56,309 nt of DNA from Clostridiales bacterium Firm_07 (lineage in GTDB: Bacteria; Bacillota; Clostridia; Oscillospirales; CAG-272): the NCBI GenBank assembly GCA_001604005.1, contig LVAM01000009.1, positions 1-56,309 of the forward strand. The letters are read 5' to 3'. How positions within the stretch are numbered: the first letter of the stretch is position 1; the number at the start of each line of letters is the position of its first letter. Both the position numbers and the translations under genes were made by a program. Under the pieces are notes generated by a model. It did no database searches, had not been told where the DNA came from, and saw only the letters and a list, made by a program, of their open reading frames with translations. Positions 15,486 through 23,653 of this stretch are shown here, piece after piece.

Positions 15486-17735
15486 TTATTTTGTAATAGA
15501 CAGCTGCCCTTTTACGTGCGTTTGTGTTCCATCGGGCGCGATCAGACATCCTTCCGCTTGCTCCGGCAGTATCAACTCATAGCGTATAGTGCCGTTGGCA
15601 TTGCGCTGATAATGATATTGCACAGGCCCCAAGGGCGTAATGGCCGTGCCGGACAAGCCGGGCAGATCTAGCAGCCGGGGTGAAATGATGATCCTTCCGT
15701 TCTCCTGCCGGATGCCCGCCAATGTCCGCATGAATTCATACAGCGGCAGCGCGCTCCAGGCATGGCATTCGCTGCGGGGATGATGGGGCTCCTCCGGGCA
15801 GGTGGTGCTGCCCCGTGAAAGGAGGCCGATCCAGGCGTCCAGATCCCGGCGCATCTGCTCCTCCATCCCGGCCTTTTCCAAGGCCCGGAACCACTCATAG
15901 GATGTGGAAAAAGAACAGGGCGGACAGCTCAGGGATGCTTGCAGCGCGCGCCTGCTTTCAGCCACCGTAAACATTCCGTTGACCACCGCCCAGGCCTGGG
16001 CGTGGCGGGTGAACTGCCGGCAGGCCGGGCCTTCCCGCACCATGCCCTGATCAGGATCAAAGCACAATTCTTTTACTTTAGACAGAATATCTTCCCGCCG
16101 CTGACGATATTCCTCCGCCGTACCGGGGCGGCCTGTGACCTCATACAGCTTCGCCCCGCATTCCAGCGCGTAGGCGTACATCAGATTGATGATCGTGCTT
16201 GGGCCTACAAAATAGGCGGGCGATACGCCCCAGGTTTCCTTCCAATCGTCCTGCCAGTCGATGAAGGGCCAGAAGCCGATGGCGCCTACCAGGCCGGTTT
16301 CATCCCGCTTGCCATCGTAATAATCCAGGATACGGTCAATGTCCGGGCGGTACAGGCGGCCCAAGGCCGTATCGCCCGTATGCTCCACATATTCCCACAG
16401 GGCGAAGGCATAATGGAGGGAGAAGGTGGAAATGACCTGGGTGTAAGCGCAGGGCGCTTTGCCGGTGAGCAGCCCGCCCGGCTGCATACCGCAGTGAAAA
16501 TCAAGCAGGGCTTTTTTGACCAGGCCCGTGTCGTTGCTGACCGCATAAGTAAACAGCATTTGCAGCCGGGTATCCATGATGTATTGGAGATGCTCGTAAT
16601 ACGGGCAGTCCATATAGGTTTCCATCATGCAGTTTTTTAGCGTGCGCAGGCTTATATCCCACAAGGATTTCACCCAGGGTGCAGAGGACGAAACGGCCGA
16701 TTGTACAGGCAAAGGATAGCCGGTTTTACGATAAACGGGGGACTGGGAGAATTGCCCGCCGGAAACCACGATGTAGCGGAACGTATGCACCCAGAAGGGT
16801 TCATAGCAAATGGGATCGCCATTTAAAATGATTTTGTCTTCCCAGCCGGCTCCTGTGCCGCTTGGATCGTCAATGCGATGTCCATCCATGCCATCGCCGA
16901 AGCGCTCCAGATAGGTGATCGTGACCTGGGTACCTGCTTTTCCCTGGAAATAGAACCGGGGATAGCCGTTTGTATGAGCGCCTGCGTCCAGAATCACATC
17001 GTTGTCCCTTGGAATGATCCGGGGAAAGGTCGTTTCCTTTTCATCCAGGAGAGGAATTACTCTGGGCATCACATGGGTGCGTGGAATCAGCCCCACTGCT
17101 TGGGAAAAAACGTTGGGAAGAACGGGACCGTAGGGGAGCGCCTTCATCCAGGCGGAAGCGTCAAAACCAATGGTTTTCCATGCGTTGGGAGACAGGCGAA
17201 AATCAATGCTTTCCTCCACAGCGCCAAGCAAATTGGTATACTGGGTAGAGTGCAGACAGAAGGTATTGTCTAACCAGACGAGCCAATCCGCCTGACCGGT
17301 GGTGACGGAAAAAAGAACCTTGCCATCAGGATCCGTGATGTCCCCATCCACCGCCAGAGCGTGGCAATTGCCGGGGCTTACCACGCCGTTGATTGCCGCC
17401 CGGGTATCCATTTGATCCCTGGCAATATCCGGGTCGTTGAACAGCACCTGCACGGCGAACACGTTCTTCCCCTCTCGCAGGTACGGCGTCAGCTCCACGG
17501 TTTCATAATACTGCCGGTTCAGATCGCCCTTGCAGGGGCCGGACAGCACGGGCGTTCCGTTCACCCACAGGCGATAGCGGGAAACAGCCGTGATGCTGGC
17601 CGTCAAACGAGCGTCTGCGGGAAGCGTCTGTTCACAGCGAAAATAGGCGAACCGTCCGCCCAGATCGCCGTGGAAGATCTGCTTTCGCGCCAATTCTTCC
17701 TGGGGAATCCGAATCCATTGCGTCTGTTCTCTCAT
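15486..17735 (-). CDS. GH78-type alpha-L-rhamnosidase-like protein (divergent clade)
   Basis: 749 residues, no signal peptide, so cytoplasmic. N-terminal beta-sandwich domains (FRCEQTLPADARLTASITAVSRYRLWVNG) lead to an (alpha/alpha)6 barrel starting near 370. The barrel carries MDCPYYEHLQYIMDTRLQ, the counterpart of the DCPxRDERLGWTGD active-site segment of GH78, in the form seen in a separate GH78-like clade; CHAWSALPLYEF is the usual C-terminal barrel motif. It would remove terminal rhamnose or a related sugar, but this clade is poorly characterised. GAGGAT precedes ATG 17735. Last gene of the leftward operon MATE-GH3-GH1-GH78. Confidence 0.78.
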   Translation of the reverse strand: MREQTQWIRIPQEELARKQIFHGDLGGRFAYFRCEQTLPADARLTASITAVSRYRLWVNGTPVLSGPCKGDLNRQYYETVELTPYLREGKNVFAVQVLFNDPDIARDQMDTRAAINGVVSPGNCHALAVDGDITDPDGKVLFSVTTGQADWLVWLDNTFCLHSTQYTNLLGAVEESIDFRLSPNAWKTIGFDASAWMKALPYGPVLPNVFSQAVGLIPRTHVMPRVIPLLDEKETTFPRIIPRDNDVILDAGAHTNGYPRFYFQGKAGTQVTITYLERFGDGMDGHRIDDPSGTGAGWEDKIILNGDPICYEPFWVHTFRYIVVSGGQFSQSPVYRKTGYPLPVQSAVSSSAPWVKSLWDISLRTLKNCMMETYMDCPYYEHLQYIMDTRLQMLFTYAVSNDTGLVKKALLDFHCGMQPGGLLTGKAPCAYTQVISTFSLHYAFALWEYVEHTGDTALGRLYRPDIDRILDYYDGKRDETGLVGAIGFWPFIDWQDDWKETWGVSPAYFVGPSTIINLMYAYALECGAKLYEVTGRPGTAEEYRQRREDILSKVKELCFDPDQGMVREGPACRQFTRHAQAWAVVNGMFTVAESRRALQASLSCPPCSFSTSYEWFRALEKAGMEEQMRRDLDAWIGLLSRGSTTCPEEPHHPRSECHAWSALPLYEFMRTLAGIRQENGRIIISPRLLDLPGLSGTAITPLGPVQYHYQRNANGTIRYELILPEQAEGCLIAPDGTQTHVKGQLSITK

Positions 17736-17754
17736 GGCCGTATCCTCATTTTAA

Positions 17755-19017
17755 TTATTGTCTAAGTTTCCCCAGGGCGTACAGGCTTTCCTTGGGGAAG
17801 CGCTTCTGTGCAGCACGGTCAACGCCCACCAGCCCAAAGGTCATGGCATAGCCCTTCTGCCATTCAAAGTTATCCAGCAGGCTCCAATACAGGTAGCCCT
17901 TGACGGGCAAGCCTTCAGCCAAGCAGTCAGCCACCCCTTGGGTCGCCGTTTCGATAAAGGCAGCGCGGCGGCTGTCGTCAGCGGTGGCGATGCCGTTTTC
18001 CGTTACGATCAGATCCCCGTGAAATTCTTTCGCTGCCCGGCGCAGCACATGGGCGATGCCCTCGGGATAGTATTCATAATCCATCTGGGTCTTTTCCTTG
18101 CCTTCGGGTACGGGCAGGGAACCGTTCGGGCCGATGATCGTGCGGGAATAGTTCTGCACGCCCAGGAAATCATCCTCCATCATGACGGGCAGATAGTGGG
18201 TGAATTCCTGATCCCATTCCTCCTGGGCTTTTTCTTCCCCGCCAGGGACGGATTGCACGTCATGCAGGCTCAGGGTCCAGCCGACTTTGATATGCGGAGC
18301 GGTTTCCCGGATAGCCTGACGCGCGGCGGCGTGGGCCTGCATGACAATTTTATCGCCATGGGCGGAGCGGGGAGACACGAAGGTGGCGGGCTTTTCGGTG
18401 CCGAATGCGTTCCTGTTTTCCTGGGCAAAAATGGGATTGCCCTTCATTAAATCCTCTAAGTTCACACCCACCTGCACCTTGCCGGCCGCCACCATCTGCT
18501 GGAAAATCTGCCGGGCCACGGCGGCGATCTGGATGCCCATGTTGGCCTCGTTGATGGTACAGATATAGTGAAGTTCGCTGCCAAGTTGCTCCGCAATATA
18601 GCGGGTATACCGGGCGAAATCGGCAGGGGTGGTATCGGCTTCCCAGCCGCCCTTGCGGATCAGCCACACGGGGCTGGTGAAGTGGTGCAGGGTGACGATG
18701 GGTGTAATTCCGTTTTCCTTGCAGCAGCGGATCACGTCCCGGTAGTGCCGGGTTTCCTTTTCGCTGAATATGCCCTCCTCCGGCTCGATCCGCGCCCACT
18801 CGATGGAGAAGCGGTAGGCATTCAGCCCGGCCTTCGCCATCAATTTGATATCTTCTTCATAGCGATTGTAATGGTCGCAGGCGATGCCGCTGGGCTCCAC
18901 AAAGCTGGAATGCGCCATCTGCTCCTGGGCCCAGTTATCGCTGTTCGTATTATTGCCTTCTACCTGATGGGCAGCGGTGGCCGCGCCCAGCAGGAAACCT
19001 TTATCAAAGCGTGCCAT
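17755..19017 (-). CDS. GH1 beta-glucosidase/beta-glycosidase
   Basis: 420 residues, cytoplasmic, GH1 TIM barrel. Acid/base E157 in CTINEAN and nucleophile E340 in VTENGIA; the N-terminal FLLGAATAAHQVEG signature is present, as is the DNFEWQKGY segment near the C-terminus. The likely activity is exo-removal of beta-glucosyl, -galactosyl or -fucosyl residues; the absence of phospho-glycosidase markers cannot be judged firmly. ATG 19017 has AAAGGAG; an upstream in-frame start overlaps the GH3 gene. It lies 17 nt after the GH3 stop. Confidence 0.93.
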   Translation of the reverse strand: MARFDKGFLLGAATAAHQVEGNNTNSDNWAQEQMAHSSFVEPSGIACDHYNRYEEDIKLMAKAGLNAYRFSIEWARIEPEEGIFSEKETRHYRDVIRCCKENGITPIVTLHHFTSPVWLIRKGGWEADTTPADFARYTRYIAEQLGSELHYICTINEANMGIQIAAVARQIFQQMVAAGKVQVGVNLEDLMKGNPIFAQENRNAFGTEKPATFVSPRSAHGDKIVMQAHAAARQAIRETAPHIKVGWTLSLHDVQSVPGGEEKAQEEWDQEFTHYLPVMMEDDFLGVQNYSRTIIGPNGSLPVPEGKEKTQMDYEYYPEGIAHVLRRAAKEFHGDLIVTENGIATADDSRRAAFIETATQGVADCLAEGLPVKGYLYWSLLDNFEWQKGYAMTFGLVGVDRAAQKRFPKESLYALGKLRQ

Positions 19018-19034
19018 GCTTTCCGTCTCCTTTA

Positions 19035-21278
19035 TCATGCGTTCAGGGTGGCAATCAGGTCCTTGAGCTGTTTCCGGGTCAGGCGGCCATAGCTGACCAG
19101 CGCGCCCAGCTGAATACCCATCATCATGCCCTGCATCATGCGTTCGCTGCCCTCGCCCATGGAGTCGGTCTGATCCACGTGGCTCATGGCGGAGGAGCGC
19201 ATCATGTTTCCGATGATTTCCTTGCCCTTGGGGTGCTTGAGGAGCTGGCCGATGGTGGTGCTTTCGGTGACCGTGAAGGGAAGCACGACCGTGCCTTCCA
19301 CCTGGACGGGCTGCGCCATCCGGATATCCCGACTGCTCTCGCCGATCTCGATCACAAATTCTCCGCTTTCCACAAAAAAGTCATGGCATTTAGGCTCCCA
19401 GTAAGCGAAGGCCCGCTTATCCAAAGTGTAGGTGACAGTTTTTGTTTCATCAGGCTGGAGAGCCACCTTTTCAAAGGCCCGCAGTTCCCGGACAGGGCGG
19501 CGCACGGCGCATTCCACGTCGCGCACATACAACTGCACGGCAGCCTTTCCGGCGACAGCGCCGACATTCTTCACATCCACGGATACGGTCAGGGTGTCCT
19601 GATCGGTGAGGCTTTCTTTATCCAGCTTCAAGTTTGCGAATTCAAACCGCGTGTAGCTCAGCCCGTGGCCGAAGCAGAAGTTCACGGGCATTTCCTTTTT
19701 GTCGTAATACCGATAGCCCACAAAAATGCCCTCGGCGTAGGTCACGACGCCTTCTTCGCCGGGGAAGTTGAGATAGGAAGGATTGTCCTGCAGGCGGATG
19801 GGCCAGGTTTCGGCCAGATGGCCGCCGGGATTTACCTTGCCATACAGCAGATCCACCGTGGCAGCGCCCACCTGCTCGCCGCCCAGATACATGCACAGCA
19901 CAGCATGCACATTTTGCAGCCAGGGCAGTTCCACCGGGGAGCCGCCATGCAGCACCACCACGGTGTGGGGGTTTGCGGCGGCAACCGCGGCGATCAGTTC
20001 GTTCTGATTGTCCGGCAGGCGCATATGATCCCGGTCCGCGCCTTCGGTTTCAAAGGCGTCCGGCAGGCCTGCGAAAATCACGGCCACATCAGCTTTTTTC
20101 GCCGTTTCGACGGCTTCCTTCAGCAACACTTCATCGATGGTATCGCCGTGGGCGTCGTAACCCCGGGCATAGGTTACGGCATTGCCCGCCGTTTCCAACG
20201 CGCTGACGGCATGAGGCACGTTGATGTGGCTGGAGCCCGCACCCTGATAGCGGGGCTTTTCGGCAAATTCTCCGATGAACGCCACCTTTTGATTTTCTTT
20301 CAGCGGCAGGAGATTGCCCTCGTTTTTCATCAGCACGGCGCATTCGCCCGCCAATTTCCGGGCCAGCTTCCGGCATTCCTCCCGGTCGATGGTTGTGTCG
20401 GGCCTGCGCTGTTCCACGGAATCCTTCACGAATTGCAGCAACCGCAAAACGGCTTTGTCCAGATCAGCCTCGGAAAGCGTTCCGGCCTTTACCGCTTCCG
20501 CGATCTCCTCGCCGGTGGCGTTGGGACCACCGGGCATTTCCAGATCCAGGCCCGCGGCCACGCCTTTGGCCCGATCCTTGACAGCGCCCCAATCGGTGAC
20601 TACGAAGGCGTCGGAATGCCACTCGTCCCGCAGGATATCGGTGAGCAACATTTTGTTTTCGGCGCAGAAGGTGCCGTTGATGGCGTTGTAGGCGCACATG
20701 AGGCTGCGGGTCCCGCCCTTTTTGACCACCGCTTCAAAGGCGGGCAGATAGATCTCCCGAAGCGTCCGCTCGTCCAGGTTGCTGGAGCCGCTCATGCGCA
20801 GCGTTTCCTGATCGTTGCAGGCAAAGTGCTTGGCGCAGGCGGCAATACCTTCGCTTTGCAGCGCCTGCACGTAGGCAGCGCCCATTTCGCCCGCCAGATA
20901 GGGATCTTCGGAAAAGTATTCAAAGTTCCTGCCGCACAGGGGGCTGCGCTTGATGTTGAGGCCGGGCCCCAGCAGCATGGCCACGTTTTCCGCCTGGCAT
21001 TCCTTTCCCAGCGCTTCGCCCAACTCAGCCATCACATCCCGGTCAAAGGAAGAAGCCAGGGCAGCGGCGGTGGGATAGCACACCGTTTCGATGCTCTTGT
21101 TGATGCCCAGGTGGTCGCCCTCGCCCTCCTGCTTGCGCAATCCGTGGGGGCCGTCGCACATCATGACGGCGGGCACACCTAGCCGTTCAATTGCCTTGGT
21201 GTGCCAGAAATCATGGCCGGAGCAGAACGCCGCCTTTTCTTCCAGTGTCATTTGTTTCAGGATTTCCTGCGGTTTCAT
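19035..21278 (-). CDS. GH3 beta-glycosidase with C-terminal fibronectin III-like domain
   Basis: 747 residues, no signal peptide. N-terminal (beta/alpha)8 domain with DGPHGLRKQ and RNFEYFSEDP; nucleophile D229 in FVVTDWGAV. The alpha/beta sandwich follows (VAFIGEFAEKPRYQGAGSSH), then the Fn3-like domain (LSVDVKNVGAVAGKAAVQLYV). A short unusual tail after 680 (TTIGQLLKHPKGKEIIGNMMRS) is a known extra on some clostridial GH3 enzymes. Typical reactions are release of beta-glucose, or xylose/arabinose in some members. AAAGGAG precedes ATG 21278. Second gene of the leftward operon, 45 nt after the MATE stop. Confidence 0.93.
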   Translation of the reverse strand: MKPQEILKQMTLEEKAAFCSGHDFWHTKAIERLGVPAVMMCDGPHGLRKQEGEGDHLGINKSIETVCYPTAAALASSFDRDVMAELGEALGKECQAENVAMLLGPGLNIKRSPLCGRNFEYFSEDPYLAGEMGAAYVQALQSEGIAACAKHFACNDQETLRMSGSSNLDERTLREIYLPAFEAVVKKGGTRSLMCAYNAINGTFCAENKMLLTDILRDEWHSDAFVVTDWGAVKDRAKGVAAGLDLEMPGGPNATGEEIAEAVKAGTLSEADLDKAVLRLLQFVKDSVEQRRPDTTIDREECRKLARKLAGECAVLMKNEGNLLPLKENQKVAFIGEFAEKPRYQGAGSSHINVPHAVSALETAGNAVTYARGYDAHGDTIDEVLLKEAVETAKKADVAVIFAGLPDAFETEGADRDHMRLPDNQNELIAAVAAANPHTVVVLHGGSPVELPWLQNVHAVLCMYLGGEQVGAATVDLLYGKVNPGGHLAETWPIRLQDNPSYLNFPGEEGVVTYAEGIFVGYRYYDKKEMPVNFCFGHGLSYTRFEFANLKLDKESLTDQDTLTVSVDVKNVGAVAGKAAVQLYVRDVECAVRRPVRELRAFEKVALQPDETKTVTYTLDKRAFAYWEPKCHDFFVESGEFVIEIGESSRDIRMAQPVQVEGTVVLPFTVTESTTIGQLLKHPKGKEIIGNMMRSSAMSHVDQTDSMGEGSERMMQGMMMGIQLGALVSYGRLTRKQLKDLIATLNA

Positions 21279-21323
21279 GGCAAAACTCCTTTCTTCGATC
21301 AGAACGTGGGGATCTGCTGATCT

Positions 21324-22694
21324 TTACCATTCCCTGAGATCCTTCAATTCATTCCGGTAATCCTTATAGCAGAAGATCAGGGCAACGACCGCGGACAGAA
21401 CGGTAGTTACCGTGGCAGAATAGATAATGCCGTACATACCGAATATCCAGCTCATCAGGAACAGAACCGGGATATAAAAGATCCCTTTCTCCAGCAGAGA
21501 AACGATCACTGCCCGGGTAGACTTGCCGGATGCCTGGAGATAAGTGGTACAGATCTGGTAAAAGCCGAGGAATGGGCCGATCACGATGGAGGCCAGCAGG
21601 CAGACCCGGCCGATCTCCAGAACTTCAGGATTGTCCAGGAAAGCGTTGAGCAGCGGATCCCGGAAAAGCAGGCACAGGAGCGACAAGACAGTGCCGGCGA
21701 TCACAGCAAGGCCGGTTGTCTTCGCCAGAATCTCCGTCAGCCGCTTATGGTTCTTTGAACTGTAATTGAAGGAAATGGCGGGCTGCATACCCATGCAGAT
21801 CCCCATGACGGTCATGGAGATCATCTGCGCGATACGTCCTGCCACGCTCTGCCCGGCCACTGCCACGGAACCGTACTGCATCATCAGATTGTTGACGATG
21901 GTGCCGGACACACTGCCAAGTACCGTGGCGCAGCTCATGGGAAGGCCCAGACTGATGACAGGCCGGATGACATCTTTCTTCAGGGAAAGGTCCTTTGGAA
22001 AGGCTGAATAAATCTTCCCCTTCGTGCGGAGGAAATATATATAGTAGCAGAGGCTGACCGCATTTGCTGCCACAGTGGCAATAGCCGCACCGGATACGCC
22101 CATGCCGAGCACGGAAATCAGCAGCGGGTCCAGAGCAATGTTCAGCACTGTTCCCAGCATGTTGCCGATCATGGAATCGGTGGTGGAGCCGTCGGCCCGG
22201 ATCAGAGCCGGCACAACGTTGGTCAGCATGATTACCGGCGCACCGATGGCGATGACCCGCAGGTATTCAGCGGTGAACCCCCGGGTCTCTTCGTTGGCAC
22301 CCAGCAGGGAACAGATCGGATTCATGAGGGGAAGTACCACGCCAAGGAAGACCAAGCCGATGACGATTGCTCCCCAGACGGAAAAAGCGCTGATTTTACG
22401 AATCCTGCCATACTCTCCTTTGCCCAGAGCCAGGGAGATCGCGGTACAGCCGCCGTTGCCCAGAAGCACGCCCAGGCCGGACAGAATGGAGAACATAGGG
22501 GAGGCCAGCGTGACGGCGGCAACTTTATTGGGGTCGCCGGTCTGACCGATAAAAAACACGTCCGCCATGTGATAGAGAACCATCACCAGCATGATCAGAA
22601 CCGCCGGGACGCAGAGCTTGCCCACCAAGGTCCGGAACGGACCGGAGCGAAGCATTTCCTCATTTGTATTTGAAACTTTTTTCTCTTTTGCCAT
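21324..22694 (-). CDS. MATE family efflux transporter, first gene of a glycosidase operon
   Basis: 456 residues with about 12 membrane segments; a NorM/DinF-like cation-coupled exporter (opening LRSGPFRTLVGKLCVPAVLIMLVMVLYHMADVFFIGQ). Start ATG 22694 follows GGGAGGAAG; a longer frame to 22811 runs over the operator half-sites and promoter and is not translated. It is the promoter-proximal gene of the MATE-GH3-GH1-GH78 operon under a TGTCGGAT-type promoter. Uptake is covered by the ABC genes, so an exporter here may remove something released by the glycosidases, such as an aglycone. That is inference. Confidence 0.9.
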   Translation of the reverse strand: MAKEKKVSNTNEEMLRSGPFRTLVGKLCVPAVLIMLVMVLYHMADVFFIGQTGDPNKVAAVTLASPMFSILSGLGVLLGNGGCTAISLALGKGEYGRIRKISAFSVWGAIVIGLVFLGVVLPLMNPICSLLGANEETRGFTAEYLRVIAIGAPVIMLTNVVPALIRADGSTTDSMIGNMLGTVLNIALDPLLISVLGMGVSGAAIATVAANAVSLCYYIYFLRTKGKIYSAFPKDLSLKKDVIRPVISLGLPMSCATVLGSVSGTIVNNLMMQYGSVAVAGQSVAGRIAQMISMTVMGICMGMQPAISFNYSSKNHKRLTEILAKTTGLAVIAGTVLSLLCLLFRDPLLNAFLDNPEVLEIGRVCLLASIVIGPFLGFYQICTTYLQASGKSTRAVIVSLLEKGIFYIPVLFLMSWIFGMYGIIYSATVTTVLSAVVALIFCYKDYRNELKDLREW

Positions 22695-22746
22695 TTTTCT
22701 TCCTCCCGGGTTTGTCCGCTTTCCGGATGAGTCTGTTTCAGCCTCT

Positions 22747-22810
22747 ATTTTATAGATTTCCTTTTTCCCCGTCTTTTTCTCATCCGACAAATACTTCCAC
22801 AAATCCGACA
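22747..22810 (-). promoter_or_regulatory. TGTCGGAT tandem operator and promoter, leftward (MATE-GH3-GH1-GH78)
   Basis: On the minus strand TGTCGGAT cores at 22805-22810 and 22784-22789 (TGTCGG positions) lie 21 bp apart, same orientation. TAAAAT (22747-22752) begins 31 nt after the second core. No -35 box is needed if the second site places an AraC-type activator against polymerase. Candidate binder: the response regulator at 33503-34273. Confidence 0.8.
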
Positions 22811-22833
22811 TTTTACAGGAGCTTTCGGAAGAA

Positions 22834-22897
22834 TGTCGGTTTTCTGTTATTTTTTGTCGGATAACACAAAGATTTTCGCTGAACGAATTGGTATCCT
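22834..22897 (+). promoter_or_regulatory. TGTCGG tandem operator and promoter, rightward (yesL-like operon)
   Basis: TGTCGG at 22834-22839 and 22855-22860, 21 bp apart; extended -10 TGGTATCCT with hexamer at 22892-22897, again 31 nt after the second core. It lies back to back with the leftward site; the inner cores of the two pairs are 23 nt apart, so four monomer sites fill the divergent intergenic region. Confidence 0.8.
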
Positions 22898-22927
22898 TTT
22901 TTCAGACAAGGCAGAGGAGGACCCTAT

Positions 22928-23614
22928 ATGCAAATATTCAATCCGGACAGTAAGTTCTCCCAGTTTATTTACGGTGCCGCGGATTATGTGAAACTTGGAC
23001 TGGTTTTCCTGCTGTTCTCGATTCCCGGGATCACCGCCGGAGCCGCTGCGGCAGCCGTAATGACAGTGGGTATGCGCATCGAACGGAAGGAAGCACCGAC
23101 GATTTTCCGGCCTTTCTGGCAGGCATTTAGGGACAATTTCAGGCAGGGAACGGTACTGACGCTGATTTTCATGCTTGTATTCGGCTTTCTGGCGGCGGAC
23201 TGGTACGTGCTGATGCAGACCGAGCAGACGCTGCTGATCCGCCTGATCTGCGCTTTCATTTTCGTGCTGGCTCTGCTGACCGCGAGCCTGATGCTCTGGG
23301 TGTTTCCCACACTGGCAAGGTTTTCCCTGACAAACCGGCAGATCATCCACAACGCGGTAATCCACATGCTTTCCCGTTTTCCCCAGACGCTGCTGGCACT
23401 GGTCGCGGCAGTGGGCGGATTCATTCTGGCCGCTTTCTTTCCGCAGGTGCTGCCGGTTATTACCTTCTTCGTTCCGGCGTTTGTGGTGTGGTATATGTCC
23501 CGGACGTGTGTGAAGCGTTTCCGCAAGTTTGACAGAAGCTTGGAGGGGGAACAGGAAGAAGCGGCGCGGGAAAAGTCGCCTCAGGAAAATTTACAGACGA
23601 ATCAACTGAATTGA
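22928..23614 (+). CDS. YesL-like DUF624 membrane protein
   Basis: 228 residues with about five hydrophobic segments and a charged C-terminal tail; matches the DUF624/YesL pattern (opening FNPDSKFSQFIYGAADYVKLGLVFLLFSIPGITAGAA). YesL proteins are found next to YesM/YesN kinases and LplB-type permeases in glycan loci, as in the Bacillus subtilis rhamnogalacturonan region; their exact task is not settled, though an accessory role in sugar uptake or sensing is likely. GAGGAGG precedes ATG 22928. First gene after the rightward TGTCGG promoter; GH78 follows about 40 nt on. Confidence 0.85.
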   Translation: MQIFNPDSKFSQFIYGAADYVKLGLVFLLFSIPGITAGAAAAAVMTVGMRIERKEAPTIFRPFWQAFRDNFRQGTVLTLIFMLVFGFLAADWYVLMQTEQTLLIRLICAFIFVLALLTASLMLWVFPTLARFSLTNRQIIHNAVIHMLSRFPQTLLALVAAVGGFILAAFFPQVLPVITFFVPAFVVWYMSRTCVKRFRKFDRSLEGEQEEAAREKSPQENLQTNQLN

Positions 23615-23653
23615 CGCGCTGCACGGAACAGTCCCATGAGAGGTTTTGATAGG

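Noticed and set aside
21324-22811. Longer start for the second MATE gene at 22811
   Set aside because: The extension is made from the operator half-sites and crosses the -10 box; the ATG at 22694 has a good ribosome site.
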